A stretch of DNA of 64,000 nt from Microbulbifer taiwanensis (GTDB lineage: Bacteria > Pseudomonadota > Gammaproteobacteria > Pseudomonadales > Cellvibrionaceae). The stretch spans positions 1-64,000 of the forward strand of contig NZ_JACZFR010000047.1 in assembly GCF_014904815.1 (NCBI RefSeq). Direction: 5' to 3'. The first letter of the stretch is position 1, and every line of letters starts with the position of its first letter. Shown here piece by piece: positions 1 to 9,854 of the stretch. The position numbers and the translations under genes were made by a program. The notes under the pieces were generated by a model. It did no database searches and was not told the DNA's origin. It saw only the letters and a program-made list of their open reading frames with translations.

Positions 1-352
1 TGGGCAGATTGAGATGGCCTGTCACCTCAAACGCCATCGGCATGTTGTATTCTGGTGAACCACCCTGCAGGTTATCGATAAACCAAAGGCGTTGTTGGGA
101 AAAACTGAGAGGTAGGTGATTACAGTCAACAGAGTTAGGTTCGGCTCTGGTAATGGCCTGTATTGACGGCATCCTGTCTGTTGCAGATATTTCTTGTAAA
201 AACGCAATGATGTCAGGCTTACTGCTAACAAGTTTTTCTCGAAGATCAGCAGTTAATGCTCCTTTCGGAGCCTTCACTTTGAGGTCGCCGTTCTCATGCC
301 ATAGCTCTATTCCTTTGGTATTTAATTCATTGATTAATGCAAAAGTCGTCAC
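1..352 (-). CDS. Third nonribosomal peptide synthetase, N-terminal part only
   Basis: This gene starts in the window and runs off the left edge, so only about 117 residues are visible. The first 55 or so residues form a TubC-type N-terminal docking domain (FALINELNTKGIELW, then DLKVKAPKGALT), very like the one on the preceding synthetase. After a linker comes the first motif of a condensation domain (PLSFSQQRLWFIDNL). The start is a GTG at 352-350 that overlaps the TGA stop of the preceding synthetase in a GTGA arrangement, so translation is probably coupled. It should take over the peptide chain from the 349-8577 protein and carry the later modules and perhaps the release domain, none of which is visible. 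An ATG further in is possible but would cut into the docking domain. Confidence 0.9.
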   Translation of the reverse strand, partial: MTTFALINELNTKGIELWHENGDLKVKAPKGALTADLREKLVSSKPDIIAFLQEISATDRMPSIQAITRAEPNSVDCNHLPLSFSQQRLWFIDNLQGGSPEYNMPMAFEVTGHLNLP

Positions 353-3300
353 AGTGAAAATTCCTCGAATTCACCTTCAGTGAGCTCTGCTTTTAACGAG
401 AGCTTTTCATGCTGCGCTTTAATAGCCTGACAAACTTCAGACACTCTAACTATGGTATTAGCGCTAAACAATGCTTTCAGGGAGACCTTTATTCCCAGTT
501 GGCTTTGAACTTTCGAAACCACCTGAATAGCCGACAAAGACTGCCCACCTAGTTCAAAAAAGTTGTCATTTACCCCGACGTTTTCCGGGTCGAGTTTTAA
601 TACCTCACTCCATATAGCCACCAGCTGACGTTCGGTTTCATTGCGCGGTGCAACGTAGTCGGCATCCGACTCAGCACTCACTTCCATTGCTGCCAGTTTA
701 AGCTGATCGACCTTACCATTGGGCGTCAATGGAATGGCCGCCAGGCTCAAATACAAAGCCGGTATCATATGCTCAGGTAAGTTTCTCCGAAGGTGTTCTG
801 TCAGCTGCGCATTACTTAGTTTCACGACCTCACCCTCTTTACTGTCCTTGGCAACATAACAGGCCAATAACTGCCTCTCAGCCTCCGGCCCTTGGGCTAC
901 AATCACACAATCCCTGACGTCAGGATGGCGTTTCAGCTGACTCTCAATCTCACCAATTTCAATACGGAAGCCACGAATTTTCACCTGCGAATCAATACGG
1001 CCCAGGTACTCAATCGTTCCGTCTTCCTGCCATCGAGCCAAGTCCCCACTTCTATACAACTTACTTCCAGGCGTAAACGGATTAGCAATAAACTTCTCTG
1101 CAGTCAGCGTCGGTTGATTGAGATAGCCCCGAGCCAGACCGTCCCCGGCAATATGCAACTCCCCGGGCACTCCCACTGGTACAGGCTGTTGATACCGGTC
1201 AAGAATATAAACCTGTGTATTGGCAATCGGTGAACCTATGGGTAAGGAGCTTATTCCTTCATTTAATCCGTCTGATACCACATAACAACTGGTAAATGTA
1301 GTGTTTTCTGTTGGGCCGTAACCGTTAATAAAGATACTGTCTCGAGAGTGCTCTAAAAATTCTCTGGCGGTTTCCACCGGTACCACATCACCACCAGACA
1401 GTAACACCCGGAGACCGGCCAGCTGCGTCACATTCTCTTTTACAAGCAATTGGAAAAGTCCCGACGTTAACCATAATACGGTTACATCATGTCGGCCTAT
1501 CAGTTCACCTAAACGGTTAACAGCATCCTTGCCAGGAGGTGCAACCACTAATTTCCCGCCATTTAACAGGGGCGCCCAGATTTCCAGGGTGGCAGCATCA
1601 AAGGACAATGAGGCAAACTGTAAGAAGGTATCTTCCGACGAGACAGCCATAAAGTTAGTGTTCTTCACCAGACGGTTGACCGCCTTATGGCACACCATCA
1701 CCCCCTTGGGTTGGCCGGTGGAGCCAGAGGTATAAATTACATAGGCTAGGTGACCTGAATTCACGTCCTGAGCCAAAGTCACGCCTGCGACCTGAAAATC
1801 TGAAGCTCGCTGCTCAATCTCAGGCCACTGCTTATCCAGCGCTATCAGTTGCGTGTCCTTCGCCACCAGCTCTGTCAGCTTAGGTATCAGTGCTTCCTGA
1901 GTCAGCACTATTGCCGACTGACTGTCAGCCAGCATGTAGGTCAGACGGTCCTGAGGATAATCCGGATCCAACGGCACATAAGCCCCTCCGGCCAGCAATA
2001 TCGCCAGTATGCCTACTATCATCTCCAGTGACCTATCAACACTCACTCCTACCGTAGCGTCGGGAGTCACACCCAGAGATTGCAGATATAGCGCGAGCGC
2101 GTGGCTTCTGTCGTAAAGCAGCTGATAGCTGATGGATTCGTCTTCAAAAACCACTGCGGTCTTATCCGGATAACGCGCTACCTGCTCCATAAAGAGGTCA
2201 TGGATACACTTATCCTCAGGATATTGAGCTTGGGTGGCATTAAAATCAGCAATAACCTTTTGCTTTTGCTGTGCTGTCAACAAACTTATGTCTTTAATTA
2301 ATGCATTAGGCGCTGCCAACAATTGCATTGTCAGCCTCTCAAACTGCTCTGCGAGACTACAGATAGTAGATTTGTGGTAGTAATAACTATCCCAGGTCAA
2401 GGAGATATCCAGTGTCTCACGAGAGACTGCTACTATCGATAAGGGATAACTTGGGGCTTCATTACTAATGAAATCCTTAACCAGACTGTTCGCTTCAGAG
2501 ATTTTTTGTACCGGATAATTTTCGTAGACAAACAGGGTTTGGAAAAGGTCATCATTGGCAATACTTCCTAATAACTCCTGGATATGAGACAGTGGGGTAA
2601 CTTCATAACTTAATTTTTCTGACTCTCTGCGCTGCATCTGCTTCAGTTGCGCCAACAAGCTATGCTCTGCTTCAAACCGAATGCATGTTGGAGTGGTATT
2701 AATACACAGTCCAACGATCTGATCACTGTGATTAATATCAAGTATGCCACTGCGCCCCGAGCTAACACTGCCAAAAGTTACCGATTTATTGCCGGTGTGA
2801 AGGTGCAATAACAAGCCCCAAATAAATTGCAAGACTGTATTCATGGTCAGCCTGTGCTTTTTGATGAACTTCTCAAGCTGAACCGTGTCTTCCCTGGATA
2901 GGCTAAAACAGGTTGTCTCAAAAAAATTCCTTTCCTTAGTCTCCGCTAAACTGCTCTGCTGAGGTGACAGGTGCTTCATCGGTAAAGGAGTTCTTTGTTC
3001 ATAATGGCTTAAATAGTTGCTCCAATATAAAGTTTCCTCCTCATAGTTACGGTTGAGTAATGTTTGGACATAGGCACCATAAGCAGGGCTTTTTGGCAGA
3101 TGATAACCCTGCCCACGAATCAATGCTTGATAGAGCTTAAACAGATTAGAAAGAACAATATTCTGAGACCAGCCATCCAACATAATATGGTGTTGTTCAA
3201 ACAGTAAGTAACTGGTCTCATGCCCTGTGAAAAGACTCATACGCATCAATGGCCCCTGTTGTAATCTGATGCCTGAGCGCTTGCTTTCCTGCATCCAGAG

Positions 3301-6300
3301 TTCACAAGCAGATTTAAGTTCCGAATCTTTTTTATCAGTCCAATCCACCTCGGTGATCTCTACATCTACCTGCCTGAGAATAACCTGTAAGGGCGTATTG
3401 CTGTTGGCAACATCATCGATAACAACCCGCATCCGAAGGGCATCGTAATGGTCCACTATTAACTGCCAGGCATGTTGCAAAACCTTAGTATCCACTTGTC
3501 CATTAATACCAATTGCAACTTGCGTCAGATACATTCCTTTATTGTCTTCTGTCTGGGAAAATAATGTTTCAAATAGGATGCCGGACTGAAGAGGTGTTAA
3601 TGGATACATATCCTGGATATTATCCAGCGCCAGTTGCTGTTGTTGCTCCAACACAGGCATAATTTCGTCGAGCTGCTCTAACGAGGCTTTTAATAGTGGG
3701 AAATCGTCTGGTGTATAACCAAGCCTTGGCGCATCGCCGCAGTGCTCAACTATTGCTTCCAGCATGTTGGCAAACTTGTTTTGCCACTCAGAGATGGTCT
3801 CTCCTAGCCAGGCTTGAGGATAACTAAAATTGAACGACAGTTGATCAAAGACCACCATTCCGTTTATGGTCACCAGTTTGCTGACTTCCCGGTTTCCCGA
3901 ACTATTTGCGCCGGTGGGGCTTTCGCTAAAAGCAAAATGTTGTTCGGATGCTTTGGTATTCTTTGGCTGAAAATCTCCTAAAAAGTTAAATAGCACCTGT
4001 CCTTCTGGCATCTTACCGCTTGCCGGGTGCTGATTTATATAACGGAATATTGGATACCCTACACCTTTATTGGGGATGGCATGCAATGCGTACTTAACTT
4101 CCTTAATGCTTTGTCCAATATCACCCGGATTGGACAAAGCAAGGCTCACAGGATATAGGCTGGTAAACCAGCCCACTGTCCTGGTGATATCAACGCCCGG
4201 ATATATTTGCTCACGGCCATGCCCTTCCACATCAATGATCAAGCTCCGGCTACCTGTACTTTGGTAGTAACTCAAAATTACTGCGGTAAGCAATAAATCA
4301 TTGATGTAAGTGCCATAAGCTTGATGGCATTGTTTTAGCAATTTTTTTGTCGTCGCTTTGGACAAACGCACATTGGTGTTCTGAATATCTCGCTGACAAT
4401 AGCTTTTGGAAGTAAGGAAAGGGTTAACGGAAATTTCAGCCGCTGCCTTTGTTTTTTCGCTTTGCGCAATCCAGAATGCAAGATCTTCTTGCCCCTCTTC
4501 AGTATCGTACCAGAGTGCCAGTGAATCCACCCAATTACGATAAGAGCTGCGTTTCTGCGCTAACTTTAGCGTCTGATTACTTTGCTGCTGGCTGATTAGC
4601 AGGTTTAAGTCTTCCAGCATAATTCGCCAGGAAACGCCGTCAATAATCAGGTGATGGATGATAATGGCAAGTTGATCACCTTCGTCGCTAGTAAAATACG
4701 CCCATCTTATCAAAGGACCATTTTCCAGATCCAGACTGGCCTGCAGCTGTTCACAAACTTCCGTAACATACTCTACAACCGTTGCATCACATCGGCTTTC
4801 AACTTCAAAACAGGCGATACCCAGCATATCAGTCGAAATCTGATCCTCACCGAGATACTGCTGCTGCCAACTCTGCTCATTTCGGGTAAATCGAAGTCTC
4901 AAAGCGTCGTGATGTCGCGCCAAAAAATCCACTATTTCTCGGAGGCTTTCCTCTGAAAGGCGGGTATTCAGGTTAAGTAGCACTGATTGGTTATAGTAAT
5001 GGGTATCCGTATGACTATGTCCAAAGAAGTGCTGTTGAATGGGACTTAACGCTACATCGCCCACCAGAATCCCGTCTTCCTTTATAATCTCTTTTGATTT
5101 ACTGGTTTCACAATTTTGTAACAGTTCAGAAATACTCTGGTAATTGAACATATCGCGGGTATCGAAGTGAATTCCCTGCTCAATGGCCTTGGCAACAATC
5201 TGAATGGTTTTAATAGAATCGCCACCCAATTCAAAGAAGTTATCACTGATCCCGATCTTCTCTATCTCGAGATCCAGTACTTCAGCCCATATAGCAACCA
5301 ATTTTCTTTCAGCCGCATTACGCGGCGCAAGGTAAGCTTGGCTTGACTCCAGGCTAACTTCCATACTTGCTAATGCACGGCGATCAGCTTTACCGTTAGA
5401 GGATAGTGGAATTGCACTAAGACTCACAAAGGCTGCTGGCAGCATAAAGTCAGGCAAGGTTTGTTGAAGATGGGCTCTTAAGTCTTCGTGTGCCAGATCG
5501 ACAACCTGGCCTTCATCAGTATCCCTCGCCACATAATAGGCAATGAGTTGTTTATTACCTTCCTGACCCTGAGCTATCACGACACTGTCTTTTATCGCAG
5601 GAAAACGATTCAACTGCGCTTCAATCTCACCAAGCTCAATCCTGAAACCCCGAATTTTAACTTGAGCGTCGATTCGCCCTAAGTATTCGATATTACCATC
5701 ATCCAGCCAACGGGCTAAGTCTCCACTTTTATACATGCGAGAGCCTGGATTAAACGGATTTGGAATAAATTTCTCAGCCGTGAGCTCGGGGCGATTGAGA
5801 TAGCCCCTGGCCAGTCCGTCACCCGCTATATGCAGCTCACCCGGGACCCCCAATGAGGTCGGGTTGTTATAGTGATCCAGGATGTAAATCTGAATATTCG
5901 ATATGGGCGTACCGATGGGAACCACTGAAGACTCTAACAACGCACAATTATATGCTGTGACGTCTATTGCCGCTTCTGTTGGTCCATATAAATTATACAA
6001 TAACGCCTGTGGGAATTTTTTTCTGCAATCATACACAGCCTGACTATCTAACGATTCCCCACTACAAAAAATTCGTCTAACGCTACTACAATTGGTTTCT
6101 GCATGACTCAAATAAACATGAAACATGGACGGCACAAAATGCAATGTAGTAATATTTTCTTGATTTATTAGATTCTCCAAATATTGAGCGTCTTTATGGC
6201 CTCCAGGTTTAGCAAAAACAACCGAGGTTCCCGACATCATTGGCCACAAAAACTCCCAAACAGAAACATCAAAAGTAAATGGCGTTTTCTGTAATACAGT

Positions 6301-8577
6301 ATCTTTTATACTAAGAGGATACTGCTGTTGCATCCAGTAAATTCGATTTGTAAGTGCCTGATGCCCTACCATCACACCTTTAGGTTTACCCGTAGAGCCA
6401 GAAGTATAAATTACATAAGCCAAGTGATCGGGTTTAACCGCCTGCTGCAGTTTGACTTGTTGATCTTCCAAATTAGCAGAGCAATCAGTAATCTCTACCC
6501 ATTGCGCATCTAGCGCAATGAGCTGTGTATCTTGTGACACTAAAGAAATCAGCTTCCACTTGAATTTCTCTTGAGTTAGCACAGTAGTAACATGACTGTC
6601 TTCCAGCATATAAGTCAGTCGGTCGTCTGGGTACTCCGGGTCCAGCGGAACATACGCACCTCCAGCTTGCAATATGCCCAGTATACCCACCATCATACTC
6701 GGCGACCTTTCTAAACATAATCCAACCAGACTATCCGGTTGAACACCCAGGCTTTGTAGGTAAATCGCCAACGCATGACTCTTCTCATATAGCTGCTGAT
6801 AACTCAAAGATTCATCTTCATACACCACAGCAGTTCGATCAGGATGAACTGCCACTTGCTCCATAAACAGTTCATGAATACATTTTTCTCTAGGATAATC
6901 AGCTCGAGTATAATTGTAGTCTTTCAGTAATTTTTGTTTTTCTTCCTCTCTTATAAACTCTATCTCACTAATATTAGCCCCAGGCCTAGTGGAGATAATC
7001 TGGCTTATCGCTCTGAAGTTCTCAACGAGACGCTCAATAGTTTGTTGTTTGAACAGTGTGGTCCTAAATTCAATTGAGCCATCTAACCCTTCGGGTGTTT
7101 CATTAAACTGAAGAGTAATATCGAATTTACTAATAGGCATATCGAGAGGGTAAGCGCTAACTCCTTTTCCCAGCGCATCCCGAGGAGTGTTTTGTAGGAT
7201 AAACATGACCTGAAATAATGGACTAATCGCAGCATTTCGGTGGGGTTGCACTAAGTCTACAATTTTTTCAAAAGGCACGTCTTGATGTTCAAAGGCTTCC
7301 AGACAGGTTTTTTTTACACTGGAAAGGAGAGAAGAAAAAGTAGCACTCCCGTCTACCTTGTTTCTTAACACCAGTGTATTAATAAAAAGGCCGATTAAAC
7401 TTTCTGTTCCCTCATAGTGGCGATTAGCAACAGGCGTACCTATGCAAATATCTTCCTGATTACTGTAACGGTAGAGTAATATCTTAAAGGCAGTTAAAAG
7501 CACCATAAACAACGTGCATCCCTCTTGTTCTGCGATGCTTTTTAACTGCTTAGTAAGTTGACCATCGAAACTGAATAAATATTTGGCCCCTGAAGAGCTT
7601 TGCACAGCGGGTCTTGGAAAGTCAGTTGCAAGATTGAGGCTCTCAGGCACACCATCAAGTTTTTCTCTCCAGTAAGTCAATTGCTGCTGAAGAATGTTCT
7701 CCTCTCCTGCCTGGACATAACTCAAGTCGCTCGCGTTATGATCCGCACTTAACCATTTTCTTTGCCATATGCTGTAATCAAGATACTGAATAGGCAATGG
7801 TGGTAATTGTGGTTGCTTGCCTTGTCGAAAAGCCTCAATTATCGACACAAACTCTTTAACCATGACGCCCATAGACCAGCCATCACTGATAATGTGATGT
7901 ATATTGAGTATAAGGACGTGCTCATAGGAGGTAAGCTTACAAAGCTTAACTCTGAGAAGGGGCCCTTTAGATAAATCAAAGGGAGTTCTTGCTTCTATTT
8001 GGCAAAGCCTTTGGAATTCCTGATCGCGTGCCTCCTCGGATTCAACGTGTCTCAGATCAACGCATTCCAACATGAAGGAAACGTTTTCAAGAACCAGTTG
8101 TTGCGCCTTTCCGTTACTACTGGGAAAGATAGTTCGCAAATTCTCATGACGAGTAATAATCACGTTAAACGCTTGTTCAATCTGGCTAATGTCGAGTGTC
8201 TGGCGTGCTCTATCGCCATCAACCTCGCTTCGGATGGAGACAGCAATAGGAATATTGTAGGTAGCACTATCGGGATCCAGTTGATCAATGAACCAAAGCC
8301 GTTCCTGGGCGAAGCTAAGAGGGAATTGATCTGAAGATTCATCATCCGCGACTCTGTCAACGAAACTCCCCCTTTTGACTGGCCGGATGGAGGGAGGCTG
8401 TCTTTCTCCTGAAGCCTGTTGCAAAAAAGCAATCAACTTTTCCTTATTGGCAATCAGCTCATCACGGATTTCGTCCGTCCAGGTTCCTTTAGGCGCTTTG
8501 AACTTAAGTTGCCCATCTTCAAGCCACAGTTTTATACCTAGAGTATTCATTTTTTTTATAAACGTCACCATTGGCAT
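349..8577 (-). CDS. Nonribosomal peptide synthetase, two modules (C-A-T-E-C-A-T)
   Basis: A 2,742-residue synthetase. Order by eye: TubC-like docking domain (1-60); LCL condensation domain (HHIISDGWS near 231); adenylation domain (YTSGSTGKPKG near 727); carrier with LGGDS near 1117; epimerization domain (HHLIIDGVSW near 1311, then EGHGRE and TVGWFTSLYPV); DCL-type condensation domain (YPLTPLQSGILF; HHIMLDGWS near 1799); second adenylation domain (near 2286); carrier (LGGQS near 2677). Ten-residue codes read against GrsA are DVWHFSLIDK for the first, a classical Ser code, and DALWLGGTFK for the second, close to the Val code DAFWIGGTFK. It should therefore add D-Ser and a Val-like residue. The tail is acidic (ELTEGEFEEFSL) and fits the TubC docking domain of the next protein. 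There is no thioesterase. The first ATG has AAGGA nine bases upstream. Module layout is certain; substrates are inferred. Confidence 0.95.
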   Translation of the reverse strand: MPMVTFIKKMNTLGIKLWLEDGQLKFKAPKGTWTDEIRDELIANKEKLIAFLQQASGERQPPSIRPVKRGSFVDRVADDESSDQFPLSFAQERLWFIDQLDPDSATYNIPIAVSIRSEVDGDRARQTLDISQIEQAFNVIITRHENLRTIFPSSNGKAQQLVLENVSFMLECVDLRHVESEEARDQEFQRLCQIEARTPFDLSKGPLLRVKLCKLTSYEHVLILNIHHIISDGWSMGVMVKEFVSIIEAFRQGKQPQLPPLPIQYLDYSIWQRKWLSADHNASDLSYVQAGEENILQQQLTYWREKLDGVPESLNLATDFPRPAVQSSSGAKYLFSFDGQLTKQLKSIAEQEGCTLFMVLLTAFKILLYRYSNQEDICIGTPVANRHYEGTESLIGLFINTLVLRNKVDGSATFSSLLSSVKKTCLEAFEHQDVPFEKIVDLVQPHRNAAISPLFQVMFILQNTPRDALGKGVSAYPLDMPISKFDITLQFNETPEGLDGSIEFRTTLFKQQTIERLVENFRAISQIISTRPGANISEIEFIREEEKQKLLKDYNYTRADYPREKCIHELFMEQVAVHPDRTAVVYEDESLSYQQLYEKSHALAIYLQSLGVQPDSLVGLCLERSPSMMVGILGILQAGGAYVPLDPEYPDDRLTYMLEDSHVTTVLTQEKFKWKLISLVSQDTQLIALDAQWVEITDCSANLEDQQVKLQQAVKPDHLAYVIYTSGSTGKPKGVMVGHQALTNRIYWMQQQYPLSIKDTVLQKTPFTFDVSVWEFLWPMMSGTSVVFAKPGGHKDAQYLENLINQENITTLHFVPSMFHVYLSHAETNCSSVRRIFCSGESLDSQAVYDCRKKFPQALLYNLYGPTEAAIDVTAYNCALLESSVVPIGTPISNIQIYILDHYNNPTSLGVPGELHIAGDGLARGYLNRPELTAEKFIPNPFNPGSRMYKSGDLARWLDDGNIEYLGRIDAQVKIRGFRIELGEIEAQLNRFPAIKDSVVIAQGQEGNKQLIAYYVARDTDEGQVVDLAHEDLRAHLQQTLPDFMLPAAFVSLSAIPLSSNGKADRRALASMEVSLESSQAYLAPRNAAERKLVAIWAEVLDLEIEKIGISDNFFELGGDSIKTIQIVAKAIEQGIHFDTRDMFNYQSISELLQNCETSKSKEIIKEDGILVGDVALSPIQQHFFGHSHTDTHYYNQSVLLNLNTRLSEESLREIVDFLARHHDALRLRFTRNEQSWQQQYLGEDQISTDMLGIACFEVESRCDATVVEYVTEVCEQLQASLDLENGPLIRWAYFTSDEGDQLAIIIHHLIIDGVSWRIMLEDLNLLISQQQSNQTLKLAQKRSSYRNWVDSLALWYDTEEGQEDLAFWIAQSEKTKAAAEISVNPFLTSKSYCQRDIQNTNVRLSKATTKKLLKQCHQAYGTYINDLLLTAVILSYYQSTGSRSLIIDVEGHGREQIYPGVDITRTVGWFTSLYPVSLALSNPGDIGQSIKEVKYALHAIPNKGVGYPIFRYINQHPASGKMPEGQVLFNFLGDFQPKNTKASEQHFAFSESPTGANSSGNREVSKLVTINGMVVFDQLSFNFSYPQAWLGETISEWQNKFANMLEAIVEHCGDAPRLGYTPDDFPLLKASLEQLDEIMPVLEQQQQLALDNIQDMYPLTPLQSGILFETLFSQTEDNKGMYLTQVAIGINGQVDTKVLQHAWQLIVDHYDALRMRVVIDDVANSNTPLQVILRQVDVEITEVDWTDKKDSELKSACELWMQESKRSGIRLQQGPLMRMSLFTGHETSYLLFEQHHIMLDGWSQNIVLSNLFKLYQALIRGQGYHLPKSPAYGAYVQTLLNRNYEEETLYWSNYLSHYEQRTPLPMKHLSPQQSSLAETKERNFFETTCFSLSREDTVQLEKFIKKHRLTMNTVLQFIWGLLLHLHTGNKSVTFGSVSSGRSGILDINHSDQIVGLCINTTPTCIRFEAEHSLLAQLKQMQRRESEKLSYEVTPLSHIQELLGSIANDDLFQTLFVYENYPVQKISEANSLVKDFISNEAPSYPLSIVAVSRETLDISLTWDSYYYHKSTICSLAEQFERLTMQLLAAPNALIKDISLLTAQQKQKVIADFNATQAQYPEDKCIHDLFMEQVARYPDKTAVVFEDESISYQLLYDRSHALALYLQSLGVTPDATVGVSVDRSLEMIVGILAILLAGGAYVPLDPDYPQDRLTYMLADSQSAIVLTQEALIPKLTELVAKDTQLIALDKQWPEIEQRASDFQVAGVTLAQDVNSGHLAYVIYTSGSTGQPKGVMVCHKAVNRLVKNTNFMAVSSEDTFLQFASLSFDAATLEIWAPLLNGGKLVVAPPGKDAVNRLGELIGRHDVTVLWLTSGLFQLLVKENVTQLAGLRVLLSGGDVVPVETAREFLEHSRDSIFINGYGPTENTTFTSCYVVSDGLNEGISSLPIGSPIANTQVYILDRYQQPVPVGVPGELHIAGDGLARGYLNQPTLTAEKFIANPFTPGSKLYRSGDLARWQEDGTIEYLGRIDSQVKIRGFRIEIGEIESQLKRHPDVRDCVIVAQGPEAERQLLACYVAKDSKEGEVVKLSNAQLTEHLRRNLPEHMIPALYLSLAAIPLTPNGKVDQLKLAAMEVSAESDADYVAPRNETERQLVAIWSEVLKLDPENVGVNDNFFELGGQSLSAIQVVSKVQSQLGIKVSLKALFSANTIVRVSEVCQAIKAQHEKLSLKAELTEGEFEEFSL

Positions 8578-8704
8578 AATTTGAAGTCCTTAAGTTCTTA
8601 TTATCTTACTCAGTGTTTATACAGGTTATATTCAACCAGGCCAGACCGGGCTCGCCTTATACTATTTTGCTATTTTCTTTTCTGGGGTCGGAACCTACAT
8701 TACT

Positions 8705-9682
8705 TTAGGACATTGCAACCAGGATCTTACGATCTCCGGAATAGGGGGCTCGCCCATGAGCCATTAACATATTATCTATGATTAACACATCTCCTTTCCG
8801 CCACGGAAAATATACGGTCAGTTGTTTAAAGGCATTTCTAATGCTGTCTAATACCTCATCAGACATTTCACTACCATCGCCAAAGCAAGCGTGTTGTGGT
8901 AACTCATCTAGTTTCCCTCCGCACATATCTACCATGGCTGCATAATAATCAGGTGGATGATTGGAAGCATGAAACTGATCTGCTTGATTGAACCAGACCT
9001 TTTCTTTGGTTACAGGATGAGTTGCGACGCCTAAGCCCAGTTGCATGGTTCTTAAGCCTCCGTCTTTCTTCCACTCAAAATCGATATTGGATTTTTTACA
9101 AAATTCTGTGACTTCATCTTTGTCCTGAGTTTCAAAAGTATCCTGCCAGGACGCGCCAAAAAAACCAGTGCCATCGTGCAAGTTTCGGATATAGGTGACC
9201 TTACGTTGTTCGAACATCTCGACAACTTCCGGATCCAGTAGCTGCAGGATCTTACGGCCATCCGCAATCAGTGTATTCCCATATTGCTCAGGCGCTGTAA
9301 CACAACAGAAAAACAGATGATCCGGCCATTGGTCAGTGTAGGAAAGCTCATTGTGCAAAGAAATGAAGTACTCTGGAGGGTATTCAGTGGAAGTATAAAT
9401 TCCCGTTGATAATTTGGTCCTGGGGGAATTCCCCCCGGTATAGTCCAGCAATCCAGATGTCTTAAACTGTTGCAGGGACTCATCAAAGCGCTCCACCGTA
9501 TCTACACCAAAATTACGAAGCCATACTGCGCCATGAACTAGCAATTTTTCCTTAAAGAAATCGTTATTGGCCTGCTTCCATTCTTTTAACTCGGATAACC
9601 TGAAATCGCCGGGTGGCCCTTCAGCCTCAATGATAAAAGGGGATCCTGCCAGTTCGTTGTAGATTTTCGTCGTAATTGACAT
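8705..9682 (-). CDS. SyrP-like Fe(II)/2-oxoglutarate beta-hydroxylase (TauD family)
   Basis: A 325-residue protein of the TauD/TfdA superfamily, closest in character to SyrP-type enzymes that hydroxylate the beta carbon of carrier-bound aspartate. The facial triad is visible as H110 and E112 (SLHNELSYTD; SyrP-type enzymes carry E where TauD has D) and H309 (LMAHGRAPYSGDRK), with R318 a likely 2-oxoglutarate anchor. Length is normal for the family. It sits between the two synthetases, 172 bases after the large one and 127 before the next, all in one direction. The last adenylation domain of the large synthetase has an Asp/Asn-like code, so beta-hydroxyaspartate is the most economical prediction. 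Histidine is a second possibility, because related enzymes hydroxylate His in some siderophores. The ribosome site is weak (GAGAAC). Confidence 0.9.
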   Translation of the reverse strand: MSITTKIYNELAGSPFIIEAEGPPGDFRLSELKEWKQANNDFFKEKLLVHGAVWLRNFGVDTVERFDESLQQFKTSGLLDYTGGNSPRTKLSTGIYTSTEYPPEYFISLHNELSYTDQWPDHLFFCCVTAPEQYGNTLIADGRKILQLLDPEVVEMFEQRKVTYIRNLHDGTGFFGASWQDTFETQDKDEVTEFCKKSNIDFEWKKDGGLRTMQLGLGVATHPVTKEKVWFNQADQFHASNHPPDYYAAMVDMCGGKLDELPQHACFGDGSEMSDEVLDSIRNAFKQLTVYFPWRKGDVLIIDNMLMAHGRAPYSGDRKILVAMS

Positions 9683-9854
9683 TTAAACGTTCTCTATTTG
9701 ATTTATCTTAATCCAGATACGGCCGTCGTGTGTTTGTTCCAGAACGGAAAGTCAAAATAAAATTTCAACTTTCCTCATCCTGGATGAGCGTCTTCACTTT
9801 AGGACTTACACTAATTGGGCTGATACTCCGTAGCGGCTATTCCCAGCGCCAACC

